Shown here piece by piece: positions 9,134 to 17,529 of a stretch of DNA of 64,000 nucleotides; the first letter of the stretch is position 1, and each line of letters starts with the position of its first letter. The DNA lies in the NCBI GenBank assembly GCA_046331625.1, contig JAXLQL010000013.1, positions 62,001 to 126,000 of the forward strand, written 5' to 3'. The translations under genes and the position numbers were made by a program. Source of the stretch: JAXLQL01 sp046331625. Its GTDB lineage: Bacteria > Acidobacteriota > Terriglobia > Bryobacterales > Bryobacteraceae. The notes beneath the pieces were generated by a model. That model made no database searches and had not been told where the DNA came from. It saw nothing but the letters and a program-made list of their open reading frames with translations.

Positions 9134-9819
9134 TGCGCCGGCGTCTTCTCCAGTTGCTGTTTGGCCCAACGCCGTTCGGGATTCAACTCCACGGCCTTCG
9201 CCAGAGCCTTGCGTGCATCGCCGTTGCGGCCGGCCTTGCGCAACGCAATCCCGAGCCACAAGTGCGCCTCAGCAGCGTCGGGATTGATCGCGATCGCCTT
9301 CTCGAAATCCTGAATCGCCAGGTTCACACCGCCGCCGAATGCCGGAGGCAAGTAGTAGTTCCCTACCCCGCGGCTCACCCACACGAGCCACGATTTGGGA
9401 TCCATCTGCATGGCCTTCTGCACTTCTTCCATGGCGCACTTGCCGTATTTGAGCCCCATCATCACGTTGGCCGGAATGATCTGCCCGCACAGCGTACCCA
9501 GGATGCGATGATTCTCCGCACTCGAATCTTTCAACTGCACCGCGCGCCGCGCGGCCTCCATGCCCGCCTCGGCGGCCTTGCGGCCCAGCGTCTTGTCGCC
9601 GACCTCGATCGCCAACTGCGCCAGCAACGAATGAAGCTGCGCCGAGCGGTACTGCGCGTCAAGATCCGTGCGCTGCATGTCCGCCGTCACCGCCGCTTCG
9701 CTCGCCAACTTCTCGAGCTTGGCACGATCCTGCGCATCCAGCGCCTTTTCCGCAACGGTGCGCGGCGCGGTCTTCGAAGCGGGCATCGCGAAAAGAAAAG
9801 CGATTATCAGAAGCGTCAC
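9130..9819 (-). CDS. exported TPR-repeat protein
   Basis: A 229-residue protein with a short hydrophobic N terminus (TLLIIAFLFAMPA) and at least three tetratricopeptide units in the C-terminal half, ending in the canonical AEAHLWLGIALRKAGRNGDA and LNP pattern. TPRs are protein-interaction scaffolds, so it probably assists the neighbouring membrane proteins. The GTG start at 9819 overlaps the MFS stop (GTGA) and its own stop overlaps the next start (ATGA), which places it firmly in the operon. Confidence 0.8.
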   Translation of the reverse strand: MTLLIIAFLFAMPASKTAPRTVAEKALDAQDRAKLEKLASEAAVTADMQRTDLDAQYRSAQLHSLLAQLAIEVGDKTLGRKAAEAGMEAARRAVQLKDSSAENHRILGTLCGQIIPANVMMGLKYGKCAMEEVQKAMQMDPKSWLVWVSRGVGNYYLPPAFGGGVNLAIQDFEKAIAINPDAAEAHLWLGIALRKAGRNGDARKALAKAVELNPERRWAKQQLEKTPAQ

Positions 9820-11039
9820 AGGCTAGCCACCTTCTTCCTCGATACGAGGTAGTAAAGTCCCAGGACGCTCAACAGAACCCCGTTGCACGCCACCACCAGA
9901 GGCGCGCCGAGTCCTTCCACGAACTTGCCGCTGATCAGGCTTCCGAACGGCATGCCTCCGCGGAAAGCCATGTTGTAGATGCTCATCACCCGTCCTCGCA
10001 TGTCCTCGGCCAGCATTTCCTGGACGAGAGAAGCGATCAGCGCGAACACCGAAATCAGCGTGGCGCTGCCTATGAACAGAATCACACAACTGAGCAGGAA
10101 GTTGCTCGACATCGCAAAAGCCACGATGGTCGCCCCCAGAAGTGCCAGGTTGATGAGAGCCAGGCGGCCCTTCTGGCGGCCCTGATGGAAGCCCGCAACA
10201 GCCATCGCCCCAACAATCGCCCCGCCGCCGGCCACTTCCAGCAGCAGCGTGTAGCCGCCCACTTCCCGGTGGAACACATCGCGCGCGAACACCGGCAGAA
10301 ACGTCATCAGCGGCACCCCGAGCATCGTCATCAAGAACGCGATCACGATGAGCGACTTCAATGCCGGCTGTTCCTTGATGAACGCGAAACCCTGCGCCAT
10401 GCTCTCGCGGACGGAACTCTTGCTCGCCTTCGGCGTAAACGTGGTCTTCACCACCAACAGCGTGAAAATCACCGCCAGATACGAGAAGCCGTTGATGTAG
10501 AAGCACCACGCCGCCCCGAACTTTGTCATCGCAATCAGCCCCAGCGCCGGACCGATCATGCGCGCCAGATTGAACTGGATCGAGTTCAAAGCGATCGCGT
10601 TCGGCATGTCTTCCTTCTTCACCAGCGTAGGAATCAGCGCCTGATACGCCGGTCCGCCAAACGCCTGCGCCGTGCCGACGATGAACGAAAGCGTCAGGAT
10701 GTGGTAGATCTTCACCATGTCGAACAGAAACAGCGTGGCCAGCGTCACCGCACACGTCATCTGCACGATCTGCGAGCCGAGCAGCACATGGCGGCGATCT
10801 ACGCGGTCGGCCACAACGCCGCCCACTAGCGTGAAGAGAAAGATCGGGATCTGTCCGAGAAACGCGTCGAGCCCTAGATAGAACGGGTTCTTCGAAATCT
10901 CGAGCACCAGCCAACTCTGGGCTTGCGTCTGCATCCACGTGCCGATCGTAGACAGGCACGCTCCGATCCACATGATGCGGAACTCGGGGTACTCGAATGC
11001 CTTGAAGACGCGGCGGAGAAGGCTGGGTATGGGATACAA
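9816..11039 (-). CDS. MFS transporter, EntS/MFS_3-type exporter
   Basis: A 407-residue major-facilitator protein with about 11-12 membrane helices. The loop 2-3 motif GGVVADRVDRRHVLLGSQ is the signature of the family, and the N-terminal RIMWIGACLSTIGTWMQTQAQSWLV is typical of the enterobactin-exporter-like branch. It probably exports a small hydrophobic or siderophore-like compound. It follows the VOC gene by 18 bases and overlaps the TPR gene. Confidence 0.88.
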   Translation of the reverse strand: MYPIPSLLRRVFKAFEYPEFRIMWIGACLSTIGTWMQTQAQSWLVLEISKNPFYLGLDAFLGQIPIFLFTLVGGVVADRVDRRHVLLGSQIVQMTCAVTLATLFLFDMVKIYHILTLSFIVGTAQAFGGPAYQALIPTLVKKEDMPNAIALNSIQFNLARMIGPALGLIAMTKFGAAWCFYINGFSYLAVIFTLLVVKTTFTPKASKSSVRESMAQGFAFIKEQPALKSLIVIAFLMTMLGVPLMTFLPVFARDVFHREVGGYTLLLEVAGGGAIVGAMAVAGFHQGRQKGRLALINLALLGATIVAFAMSSNFLLSCVILFIGSATLISVFALIASLVQEMLAEDMRGRVMSIYNMAFRGGMPFGSLISGKFVEGLGAPLVVACNGVLLSVLGLYYLVSRKKVASL

Positions 11040-11057
11040 AGCAGCCGGCGCCTTCGA

Positions 11058-11441
11058 CTACGGCAGAGGTGCGGGCCGCTTGATCAAGTGGAGAATGTTG
11101 CCGTCTCCATCGGCAAAAAAGACCAGCCGGTTGCCCTGGGTCTCGAACGGCTCGCCGTAGAAGTGCACTCCCAGCCGCTTCAACTCCTCGTGCCCGGCGT
11201 CGAAATCGTCCACCTCGATCGCCAAGTGCCGGATCCCCGGAGTCTTCATCTTCTCCGGAAACTTCTCGCCTTCGCTCGGGATGATCTCGAGCATCGTGCC
11301 GTTGGCCGCGCGCACGAAGAAGTTCCCCGCATAAGAAAAGTTGATGCGGAAGCCGAGGTAGTCACGATACCATTCGGCCAGTTTCTCCGGGTTGGGCGAG
11401 GCGATCGCCGTGTGTTCCAGACCTTTGAACATAAGGGGCAT
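11058..11441 (-). CDS. VOC (glyoxalase/dioxygenase superfamily) protein
   Basis: A 127-residue single-domain vicinal-oxygen-chelate protein. It begins LEHTAIASPNPEKLAEWYRDYLGF, carries the metal-ligand positions in MLEIIP and IRHLAIEVDD, and ends DGDGNILHLI, the standard two betaalphabetabetabeta modules. VOC proteins cover isomerases, dioxygenases and antibiotic-binding proteins, so the reaction is unknown. ATG at 11441 or 11432 are both possible starts. It heads the four-gene minus-strand operon; being next to an exporter, resistance to a small molecule is plausible but unproven. Confidence 0.82.
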   Translation of the reverse strand: MPLMFKGLEHTAIASPNPEKLAEWYRDYLGFRINFSYAGNFFVRAANGTMLEIIPSEGEKFPEKMKTPGIRHLAIEVDDFDAGHEELKRLGVHFYGEPFETQGNRLVFFADGDGNILHLIKRPAPLP

Positions 11442-11641
11442 TGTAGCATTCGGTCACCCTCGACAGAGCCGGAAATTGCCGCCCTTCAGACCCATGGAGC
11501 GTGCCCGCAAACAGGGGGAGTACAAGGTCACGGTGGGGTCCCAGTACTCCACCGCCCGAAGACCTACCCTTTCGTTTCGCCGAACTTGAAACCTCCGTTC
11601 CTTGCCGCCGCTGCTCGCCCGGCGCAATATGGAACCACGCT

Positions 11642-12598
11642 ATGAGCAACATGCGGATCGGAATCGTCGGCGCAGGATCGGAAGCCGAGCAACACGTTCA
11701 AGCGTGGCGCTCGGTAGCGGCCGTCACCATCGTGCGGGCTACTTCCAGCTATTCGCAGGAACTCCGGTCCATGCTCGATGGCGAACCTCTGTCTGCCGTA
11801 AGCCTGTGCTCGCCTTCTCCCACGCGGCGTCTGCTCGCCGCCGATTGCCTGGAAGCCGGCTTACCCGTGCTCTCGGAGTTACCCCTCAGCGGCGACGTCG
11901 ACTCGGCCCGTACCCTTCTCGAGTCGGCCAGCAGGAAGCCCAACGCACGCTTAGTGCCCGCAAACCGCTTCCGTTTTTCGTCCGACATGCAGATGGCGCG
12001 CGGAATCATCGGCGGCGGCAGCCTCGGCGACATGCAGTCATTCCGCATGAACCTGACTCCGCCCTTCGCGGTGGGCGAGCGCACCGGCTACCAGCCGTTG
12101 AGTGGACCGGGCATCCTCTTTGATCTCGGATGGCAAGCGGTCGACCTCGCTTCGTACATGTTCGGAATTCCGCATACCATCGAGGCAGCGCGCGTACGCC
12201 CCGGAACGCCAACTGCGTCTGACGCCGTTGCGTTGCGCCTCGAGTATGCAGGGGGCCTGACGGGCGAAGTCCGCCTGTGCCCATCGCAATTCCATGCCGA
12301 ACCCAACCTTCTGCTGGCCACCGGATCCGACGGCCGCATCGAGGTGGGTTGGAATCAGTCTTTCTTCCGGCCGCAGCAAGGCGAAGTGTCCCGCCTCGGC
12401 GATGGCTTCAGTTTCCCTGAAGCCTACAACCGGATGATGAGCCTGTTCACCGGAGTGGTGCAGGGATTCATCCCGCCGTGGACCACCATCGCGGAGTGCC
12501 GCGAAATCCTCGGCGTCATCGTCGCTGCCCAAGTAGCGCTGGCCACCGATCGGCCGGTTCCCGTGGTCCCTACTTACCGTAGACCAATGGCCGCATAG
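11642..12598 (+). CDS. Gfo/Idh/MocA-like oxidoreductase
   Basis: A 318-residue protein with an N-terminal Rossmann fold (RIGIVGAGSEAEQHVQAW) and a C-terminal alpha/beta domain, as in glucose-fructose oxidoreductase and inositol dehydrogenase relatives. The usual EKP catalytic motif is replaced by SELPLSGD, so the classic Lys is absent; dehydrogenase activity is therefore doubtful. The ATG at 11642 precedes the Rossmann strand directly; the open frame upstream to 11501 is unsupported. A strong terminator follows, and the gene seems monocistronic. Confidence 0.83.
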   Translation: MSNMRIGIVGAGSEAEQHVQAWRSVAAVTIVRATSSYSQELRSMLDGEPLSAVSLCSPSPTRRLLAADCLEAGLPVLSELPLSGDVDSARTLLESASRKPNARLVPANRFRFSSDMQMARGIIGGGSLGDMQSFRMNLTPPFAVGERTGYQPLSGPGILFDLGWQAVDLASYMFGIPHTIEAARVRPGTPTASDAVALRLEYAGGLTGEVRLCPSQFHAEPNLLLATGSDGRIEVGWNQSFFRPQQGEVSRLGDGFSFPEAYNRMMSLFTGVVQGFIPPWTTIAECREILGVIVAAQVALATDRPVPVVPTYRRPMAA

Positions 12599-12636
12599 TC
12601 TTTTGCGTTCGACTCTCTCTCTTTCTCCTTTCTCCG

Positions 12637-12666
12637 GTGGCCTCGCTCGTCGAGGCCACTTTTTTT
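12637..12666 (+). terminator. Rho-independent terminator after the Gfo/Idh-like gene
   Basis: A perfect 9-bp stem GTGGCCTCG / CGAGGCCAC with a 5-base loop is followed directly by seven T residues. It lies 38 bases past the stop at 12598 and shows that the reading frame running through it is not translated upstream of 12706. Confidence 0.95.
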
Positions 12667-12705
12667 GTGCCCCGGCCCTCCATTTGCTACCTTGGGGCAA
12701 GAGCA

Positions 12706-14661
12706 GTGACCAGTCCGAAGCCCCGCAACATTCAGGAACGGATCGCGGAATTGCGCGCCCGCACGCGGGACTCGGAAGCCCAGGAGTTGGCCGAATTGCT
12801 CGAAGCCGCCGAGCATCGCCACCAGCGCTCCATGGCCACCCAGACGCGGCTCGAAGAGCGGCTGATTCGCATTGAGAACAGCCTGCTGTTCCGCACCTTC
12901 CGCGCCGTTGGCGCCTACTACTGCGGCTATCGTGACCGTCTCGGCCAGGCGCTGCTGCGGTCGCCGCTGCATTCCGCCTACATGAAGTTGCGCCCTCCCC
13001 GGCCCGCCGCGAATCCGTACCACGTTTGGGTGGAACAGGAACGGGCCCTGCTTCCGGCGGCTCGCCGCTTCACCGTGCGCCCCTTGATTTCCGTAGTCAT
13101 GGCCACGTGCGATTCACGTCCGGAATGGCTCCGAGAAGCCATCGCATCGGTACTCGACCAAACCTACCATCACTGGGAACTATGCATCTGCGATGACGCC
13201 TCGGCCGATCCCGCGGTCGTTTCCTGGCTCACTGAGGCCGCGGCGCGTGACGAGCGGATCCGCATGGCCAGCAACCCCCAGCGCTCCGGGATCTCGGCCG
13301 CCCTCAATCGCGCCGCCTCGCTCGCCAACGGCGACTACCTCGCTTTCCTCGATCACGATGATCGCCTTTCACCCGTCGCGCTCGATTACGTGGTGGAAGC
13401 ACTCCAAGCCGGACCGGCAGACCTGCTTTATTCCGACGAAGATTGGATGACCGAGGAAGGCCGTCGAGAACGCCCCAACTTCAAACCCGGTTGGTCGCCG
13501 GACCTGCTGACATCCTGTATGTACATGGGCCACCTGCTTGTGGCGAGGCGGGCGGCATTCCAGTTCGTGGGAGGCTTTCGCGGCGAATTCGACGGTGCAC
13601 AAGACTATGACCTCGCCCTGCGCTTGACCGAAGGCTCCGCCGAAGTTCGCCACGTGCCTGGAGTGCTCTACCACTGGCGTAAGCATCAGGGATCCACGGC
13701 CAGCCAGCCCGCGGCAAAACCGGAAGCAGCCGCGGCAGGCAAGCGCGCCTTGGCCGACGCCGCCCGGCGCCGCGGATGGCGAGCCGAAGTGAAGCCCGGC
13801 GGCGAGGCCCACAGCTATGCGCTGCGCCGAAAGCCCGGGTCAGAACCGCTGGTCAGCCTGGTAATCTGCTCCCGAAACATGAAGCTGCTCGGCCGCTGCC
13901 TGCGCGCGGTGGAGCGCAACACATCCTACCGCTGGCGAGAGGTGGTGCTGGTGCAGCACTTGGCCCACGGCCAACGGGGCGCACCACCGGATGACTGCGG
14001 TCCCCTCCGCGTAGTCCCCTACACCGGCCAATTCGATTTCGCCACGATGAACAATCTCGGCGTAGCGCGGGCGCGCGGCGAGATCCTCGTCTTTCTCAAT
14101 GACGATGTGGAACCCCTCGAAGCCGATTGGCTTACGGCCATCGCCAGCCAACTCGAACGCCCCGAAATCGGCGTGGTCGGCGGCCGTCTGCTTTACCCCA
14201 TCGGCAACGTGCAGCATGCGGGAATCGCCACGGGAATGATGGATGGCGCCGGACACCCCGGCCGCGGCTTGTTCACCAGCGACCTGTGGCGTTGGATGAA
14301 CTTCACCCGGAACGTCACCGCCGTCACCGGAGCCTGCTTGGCCATACGACGCGATTTGTTCGAACAGTTGGGTGGATTCGACCCGCGCTTCCCCGTCAAC
14401 TACAATGACCTCGACCTTTGCCTACGCGCACGCAAAGCCGGTTACGAGGTCCTGGTGGACTCGCAAGTGCGCATGCGTCACCGCGAGGGACAAAGCCGAT
14501 CCTTGGGTACGCGCCTCTGGGAGCGCGAGCGCCTCTACGAAGTCTGGGGCGACCTCGCGCAGGCGCCCGACCCCTTCTACTCCCCCTTTCTCGACCCCTC
14601 TCAGGAACGGCCGGATCTTCGGTTTCCGCTCGCCCAGCCCGATTCCAGCGAAGGCGTGTAG
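12706..14661 (+). CDS. two-domain family 2 glycosyltransferase
   Basis: A 651-residue cytoplasmic protein with two GT-A (GT2) domains in tandem. The first (about 125-330) has ISVVMATCDSRPEWL, CICDDASAD and FLDHDDRLSP (metal-binding DxD region). The second (about 380-600) has VSLVICSRN, LNDDVEP and NYNDLDLCLRARKAGY. An N-terminal helical stretch (IQERIAELRARTRDSEAQELAELLEAAEHRH) looks coiled-coil. Such proteins build O-antigen or surface polysaccharide. The GTG at 12706 was preferred because the upstream ATG at 12637 lies inside a terminator hairpin. Confidence 0.88.
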   Translation: MTSPKPRNIQERIAELRARTRDSEAQELAELLEAAEHRHQRSMATQTRLEERLIRIENSLLFRTFRAVGAYYCGYRDRLGQALLRSPLHSAYMKLRPPRPAANPYHVWVEQERALLPAARRFTVRPLISVVMATCDSRPEWLREAIASVLDQTYHHWELCICDDASADPAVVSWLTEAAARDERIRMASNPQRSGISAALNRAASLANGDYLAFLDHDDRLSPVALDYVVEALQAGPADLLYSDEDWMTEEGRRERPNFKPGWSPDLLTSCMYMGHLLVARRAAFQFVGGFRGEFDGAQDYDLALRLTEGSAEVRHVPGVLYHWRKHQGSTASQPAAKPEAAAAGKRALADAARRRGWRAEVKPGGEAHSYALRRKPGSEPLVSLVICSRNMKLLGRCLRAVERNTSYRWREVVLVQHLAHGQRGAPPDDCGPLRVVPYTGQFDFATMNNLGVARARGEILVFLNDDVEPLEADWLTAIASQLERPEIGVVGGRLLYPIGNVQHAGIATGMMDGAGHPGRGLFTSDLWRWMNFTRNVTAVTGACLAIRRDLFEQLGGFDPRFPVNYNDLDLCLRARKAGYEVLVDSQVRMRHREGQSRSLGTRLWERERLYEVWGDLAQAPDPFYSPFLDPSQERPDLRFPLAQPDSSEGV

Positions 14662-14682
14662 ATGCGGATCGGCCAAGCCGTG

Positions 14683-14688
14683 TAAAAT
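14683..14688 (+). promoter_or_regulatory. candidate -10 element of the lipoprotein gene
   Basis: TAAAAT 13 bases before the GTG at 14702, within an AT-rich patch after a GC-rich gene end. No clear -35 partner is visible. Confidence 0.35.
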
Positions 14689-14701
14689 ATAGGGGATCTT
14701 T

Positions 14702-15898
14702 GTGTCTCCACGATCCTGGAATCCCTCTCTTCGCGTTTGTTTTTCCCGGAAGCTGTTCTGCCTCGTTGCGGCTCTCGTAACCGCAGCTTGCGAAAAGGCG
14801 ACCCCGCCGGTAGCAGCCAAGCCGCCGGAGCCGCCCGCCGAAATCACGGTCCCTCGCTCTCGCGAGGCCGACGACCTCGCCCGTTTCTTCGCCGGCTTAC
14901 CCGGCCGTTCGGGCTCTTCGTTCACCGAGTTCGAGCAGAGTGCGGCTTTCAAAGCCCATGCGCAGGAGTTCGACGCCTACTGGAAGGGATTCGAGCGAGC
15001 CCGTCTGCCGGAGATGACCGACTTCCGCACCGCCGAACTCGCCAAGGCGCCGTTCGAGACAGCGAAGGTGTTCTATCCATTCGGCGGTCCAGATGCGCTC
15101 ACGGTGGTGACCTTCTACCCCAAGAGCCGCAGCTACATTCTAGTGGGCCAAGAGCCCCCGGGAACGCTTCCCGAACGCAAGCTGTTCAAAGCCGAGAAAC
15201 TCGGCATGCTCCTGCCCCAGTTGCGCATCACCATGAAATCGCTGCTCGGCCTCAGCTTCTTCGTGACGCGCGAAATGGACCGCCAGTTCCGCGGCCAGGT
15301 CACCGACGGCTTGCTTCCTCCGATACTGTTGCAACTCGCCCGCACGGGCCACAGAATTCTGGGAGTCGAGTACATCGCCATCGATGACGACGGCGTGGTC
15401 GTCAAACGGCCTCCGATGGAGAAGACGCTCAACCGCGGCATCGTCATCGAGTTCGAGCCCGAATCGGGCGGCGAGGCGAAACGCCTCTACTACTACTCGC
15501 TCAATCTCGCCAATGAGAAATTCGGCGATAACAAGCCGTTCCTCGCCTACATGGAGAAGTCGAAGCCGGTGTTGACCTACTTCAAGGCGACATCGTACAT
15601 GCCGCATGACGCCAACTTCACCATCATCTGCGAGAAGGTGCTGGCCAACAGTATCGCCGTGGTGCAAGACGATTCCGGCATTCCGTTCAAACAGTACGAT
15701 CCGCAGATGTGGGCACTGAATCTCTACGGGTCCTACGACCGGCCCTTCCGGCCGTTCCACTTCCGGATTCAAGAGGATCTGCGCAAAGCCTTCAAAGCGG
15801 GCCAGAACGTGAAGCCGCTCAAGATGCGGATCGGTTACGGCTTCGGCAAGATCCCCTCGAACCTGCTGGTGGCAGTCAAGAAGCCCACCCAATCCTGA
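14702..15898 (+). CDS. hypothetical lipoprotein
   Basis: A 398-residue protein whose N terminus reads KLFCLVAALVTAAC with a Cys fitting a lipobox, followed by a Pro/Ala-rich linker (ATPPVAAKPPEPPAE). The remainder is soluble, with KVFYPFGGPDALTVVTFYPKS and several aromatic-rich strands, and no transmembrane helix. I do not recognise the family. It probably sits in the outer membrane or periplasm. It lies 40 bases after the glycosyltransferase, but a -10-like element between them suggests its own promoter. A pair of REP-like repeats follows its stop. Confidence 0.7.
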   Translation: MSPRSWNPSLRVCFSRKLFCLVAALVTAACEKATPPVAAKPPEPPAEITVPRSREADDLARFFAGLPGRSGSSFTEFEQSAAFKAHAQEFDAYWKGFERARLPEMTDFRTAELAKAPFETAKVFYPFGGPDALTVVTFYPKSRSYILVGQEPPGTLPERKLFKAEKLGMLLPQLRITMKSLLGLSFFVTREMDRQFRGQVTDGLLPPILLQLARTGHRILGVEYIAIDDDGVVVKRPPMEKTLNRGIVIEFEPESGGEAKRLYYYSLNLANEKFGDNKPFLAYMEKSKPVLTYFKATSYMPHDANFTIICEKVLANSIAVVQDDSGIPFKQYDPQMWALNLYGSYDRPFRPFHFRIQEDLRKAFKAGQNVKPLKMRIGYGFGKIPSNLLVAVKKPTQS

Positions 15899-15924
15899 CT
15901 CCCGCTTTCTCCGATCAGCCGCGA

Positions 15925-15971
15925 TGTGGGGCAGGCTTTCAGCCTGCAGCGGGACTTGCAGTCCCGCTTCC
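15925..15971 (+). repeat. REP-like double-hairpin repeat, copy 2
   Basis: TGTGGGGCAGGCTTTCAGCC followed by a second stem GCGGGACTTGCAGTCCCGC. With copy 3 it forms an 86-bp direct duplication: both are preceded by GATCAGCC and separated by about 40 bases. Confidence 0.85.
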
Positions 15972-16002
15972 GTCGCGGGCACATGTACTTCGGGATTGCG
16001 GA

Positions 16003-16371
16003 TCAGCCCCGATGTGGGGCAGGCTTCAGCCTGCGGCGGACTTCAGTCCGCCCGTGCTTCTTGTCCAAATACTCGCCCAGCGCATCCAGCCTCCGGCCGA
16101 AGTACGCCGCGAACTCATCCACCCAACTCACCACATCACGCAGCGGCTCCGGCTCGAGCCGGTAGATCCGCTGCCGCCCCTCCCTCCGCGCCGAAACGAG
16201 CTCCGCCTCTTCGAGAATCCGCAGATGCTGAGAGATCGCCGGTTGCGACATCGCAAACGGCTCAGCCAACTCGGTGGCCGCGCGCTCACCATCGCGCAGC
16301 GTCACCAGAATCGCCCTCCGCGCCGGATGCGCGATCGCATGAAAGATGTCAGTCTCCTGCACCGGTCGCAT
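16003..16371 (-). CDS. ArsR-family transcriptional repressor
   Basis: A 122-residue winged-helix protein: FHAIAHPARRAILVTLRDGE, TELAEPFAMSQPAISQHLRILEEAELV (recognition helix) and VSARREGRQRIYRLEPEPL (wing). It lacks the usual Cys metal ligands of ArsR/SmtB sensors and instead belongs to the group commonly encoded with SRPBCC proteins. The ATG at 16371 lies inside the end of the SRPBCC gene (23-base overlap). Its last ~17 residues (GRTEVRRRLKPAPHRG) are read through a REP-like repeat, so the original stop appears to have been lost. It probably represses its own operon through the inverted repeat at 17430-17447. Confidence 0.88.
   Translation of the reverse strand: MRPVQETDIFHAIAHPARRAILVTLRDGERAATELAEPFAMSQPAISQHLRILEEAELVSARREGRQRIYRLEPEPLRDVVSWVDEFAAYFGRRLDALGEYLDKKHGRTEVRRRLKPAPHRG
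16013..16053 (+). repeat. REP-like double-hairpin repeat, copy 3, inside the arsR 3' end
   Basis: TGTGGGGCAGGCTTCAGCC followed by GGCGGACTTCAGTCCGCC. It is a diverged copy that keeps both stems. It overlaps the last codons of the ArsR gene on the other strand, so the repeat supplies coding sequence and possibly the transcript end. Confidence 0.8.
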
Positions 16372-16879
16372 GGCCGCTCCATTCCGTGTACTCCGCCCGC
16401 AGTTCCGCGAATCGCGCAAACCAATCCGGCAGCGCGAGCCCATCGAGCTGCGCCTCCAACCGGTCCAGCAGCGCGTGCAACCCCGGCAGGAATCCGCTCG
16501 CCGTCCGCCGCGTGATGCGCCGATACGTCACCACCAGATGCGTCGTGTCGCCCTCGGACGTCAACTCGTAGCGAAAGATCGCGCGCTCGCCTTGCGGCAT
16601 CTCGGGCACCGGCGCGACATTCCATTCGTATTCGAGCACCCTCGGCGGATCCCACACGAGAATCTCGCCACTCGACCGGTATTGCGCCGGACCCGACACC
16701 ATCTCGATCCGCCCGCCCGCGCGCCCCTCGATCGTCGCCTGCGTACACAGCAGCCACTCGCGCAAGCCTTCCGGCGTGGAGATCGCATCCCACACGTGCT
16801 CGATCCTGTGCCGGTAGTGACGCTGGAACGTGAGCGTGGCGAAATCGCCTTCCTCGATCAACGTGCCCCTACGTTGCAT
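16349..16879 (-). CDS. SRPBCC (AHSA1-like) protein
   Basis: A 176-residue START-like protein of the activator-of-Hsp90-ATPase-homologue type: FQRHYRHRIEHVWDAISTPEGLREWLL at the start, GGRIEM, WDPPRVLEYEW and THLVVTYRRI through the middle. These helix-grip folds bind hydrophobic ligands and are very often encoded beside an ArsR regulator, as here. The start overlaps the upstream dihydrofolate-reductase-family gene by 11 bases and the end overlaps arsR by 23, so the three genes are one operon. Ligand unknown. Confidence 0.88.
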   Translation of the reverse strand: MQRRGTLIEEGDFATLTFQRHYRHRIEHVWDAISTPEGLREWLLCTQATIEGRAGGRIEMVSGPAQYRSSGEILVWDPPRVLEYEWNVAPVPEMPQGERAIFRYELTSEGDTTHLVVTYRRITRRTASGFLPGLHALLDRLEAQLDGLALPDWFARFAELRAEYTEWSGHATGAGD

Positions 16880-17417
16880 AGGTCACCACCACATTTCCGC
16901 AGCGAAATGCCCGATGCTCGATGAGCCTCAGCTTTGTCCCTCTCGTGAACACAGTGCGCCCGCCACCCAGCGCCACCGGGATGATCACGAACTGATACTC
17001 ATCCACCAAACCCGCTTCGCCCAACTGCGCCGCCACGCTTCCGCTTCCGAGCAACGCGATGCCAGGGCCTGGCGACTGCTTCAACTCGCGAACCGCCGCG
17101 ACGCCGTCGCCCTCGAGCAGGTGTGTGTTGTTCCAGTCGGGGCGAATCGTTCTCGACAGCACGTACTTCCGCGCCGCATTCATCCCCGCCGCCACCTCCG
17201 GCATCTGCTGCGCCGCCATTGGCGTGGGCCAGAACGCTTCCATCATCTGATAGGTCTTGCGCCCGAAAAGCAATTCCCCGCCCGAACTCGCGTTGCCGCT
17301 CACCCACGCGGCGAACTCCGCATCGTCGCTGCCGGCGTGCGCCCAACGCATGTCGCCGTAAGCGTCGCAGAAGTAGCCGTCGATCGAGATCGACTCGAAA
17401 ACACGAAGCATTCGCAT
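16869..17417 (-). CDS. dihydrofolate-reductase-family protein (RibD C-terminal-like)
   Basis: A 182-residue protein with the DHFR-like fold of the RibD C-terminal domain: VFESISIDGYFCD at the start, LLFGRKTYQMMEAFWP, KYVLSRTI, IALLGSGSVAAQL and DEYQFVIIPVALGGG. These proteins bind NAD(P)H; many are stress-linked reductases of unknown substrate. The ATG at 17417 coincides with the transcription start predicted from the promoter at 17424-17453, so translation is probably leaderless. First gene of the operon with the SRPBCC and ArsR genes. Confidence 0.9.
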   Translation of the reverse strand: MRMLRVFESISIDGYFCDAYGDMRWAHAGSDDAEFAAWVSGNASSGGELLFGRKTYQMMEAFWPTPMAAQQMPEVAAGMNAARKYVLSRTIRPDWNNTHLLEGDGVAAVRELKQSPGPGIALLGSGSVAAQLGEAGLVDEYQFVIIPVALGGGRTVFTRGTKLRLIEHRAFRCGNVVVTYAT

Positions 17418-17423
17418 GCCCCG

Positions 17424-17453
17424 ATTATGATTAAGTTATTGCTTAATTGTCAA
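17424..17453 (-). promoter_or_regulatory. promoter of the DHFR-family/SRPBCC/arsR operon
   Basis: A perfect -35 TTGACA (17448-17453, minus strand) and a -10 CATAAT (17424-17429) are separated by 18 bases. Transcription should begin about 7 bases past the -10, at or next to the A of the ATG at 17417. Confidence 0.85.
17430..17447. promoter_or_regulatory. ArsR-type operator filling the promoter spacer
   Basis: ATTAAGTTATTGCTTAAT is a 6-bp perfect inverted repeat with a 6-base centre. It occupies exactly the 18 bases between the -35 and -10, so a bound repressor would block RNA polymerase. Autoregulation by the ArsR encoded last in the operon is the natural reading. The remainder of the gap, 17454-17529, shows nothing else. 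Confidence 0.75.
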
Positions 17454-17529
17454 GCGAAAACTCCGCGCTGCAAAAGCAAACGGCGCCGAAGGCGTACTGC
17501 CCCCTGCGCCGCTGAATTCCGGAACGCGA

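Noticed and set aside
8366..9313. Plus-strand frame of 315 residues opposite the polytopic membrane protein
   Set aside because: Extreme Arg, Pro and His content and antisense to a protein with clear membrane helices.
15709..16571. Overlapping plus-strand frames across the repeat pair and the arsR/SRPBCC genes
   Set aside because: They read through repeats and antisense to conserved genes; no domain is visible.
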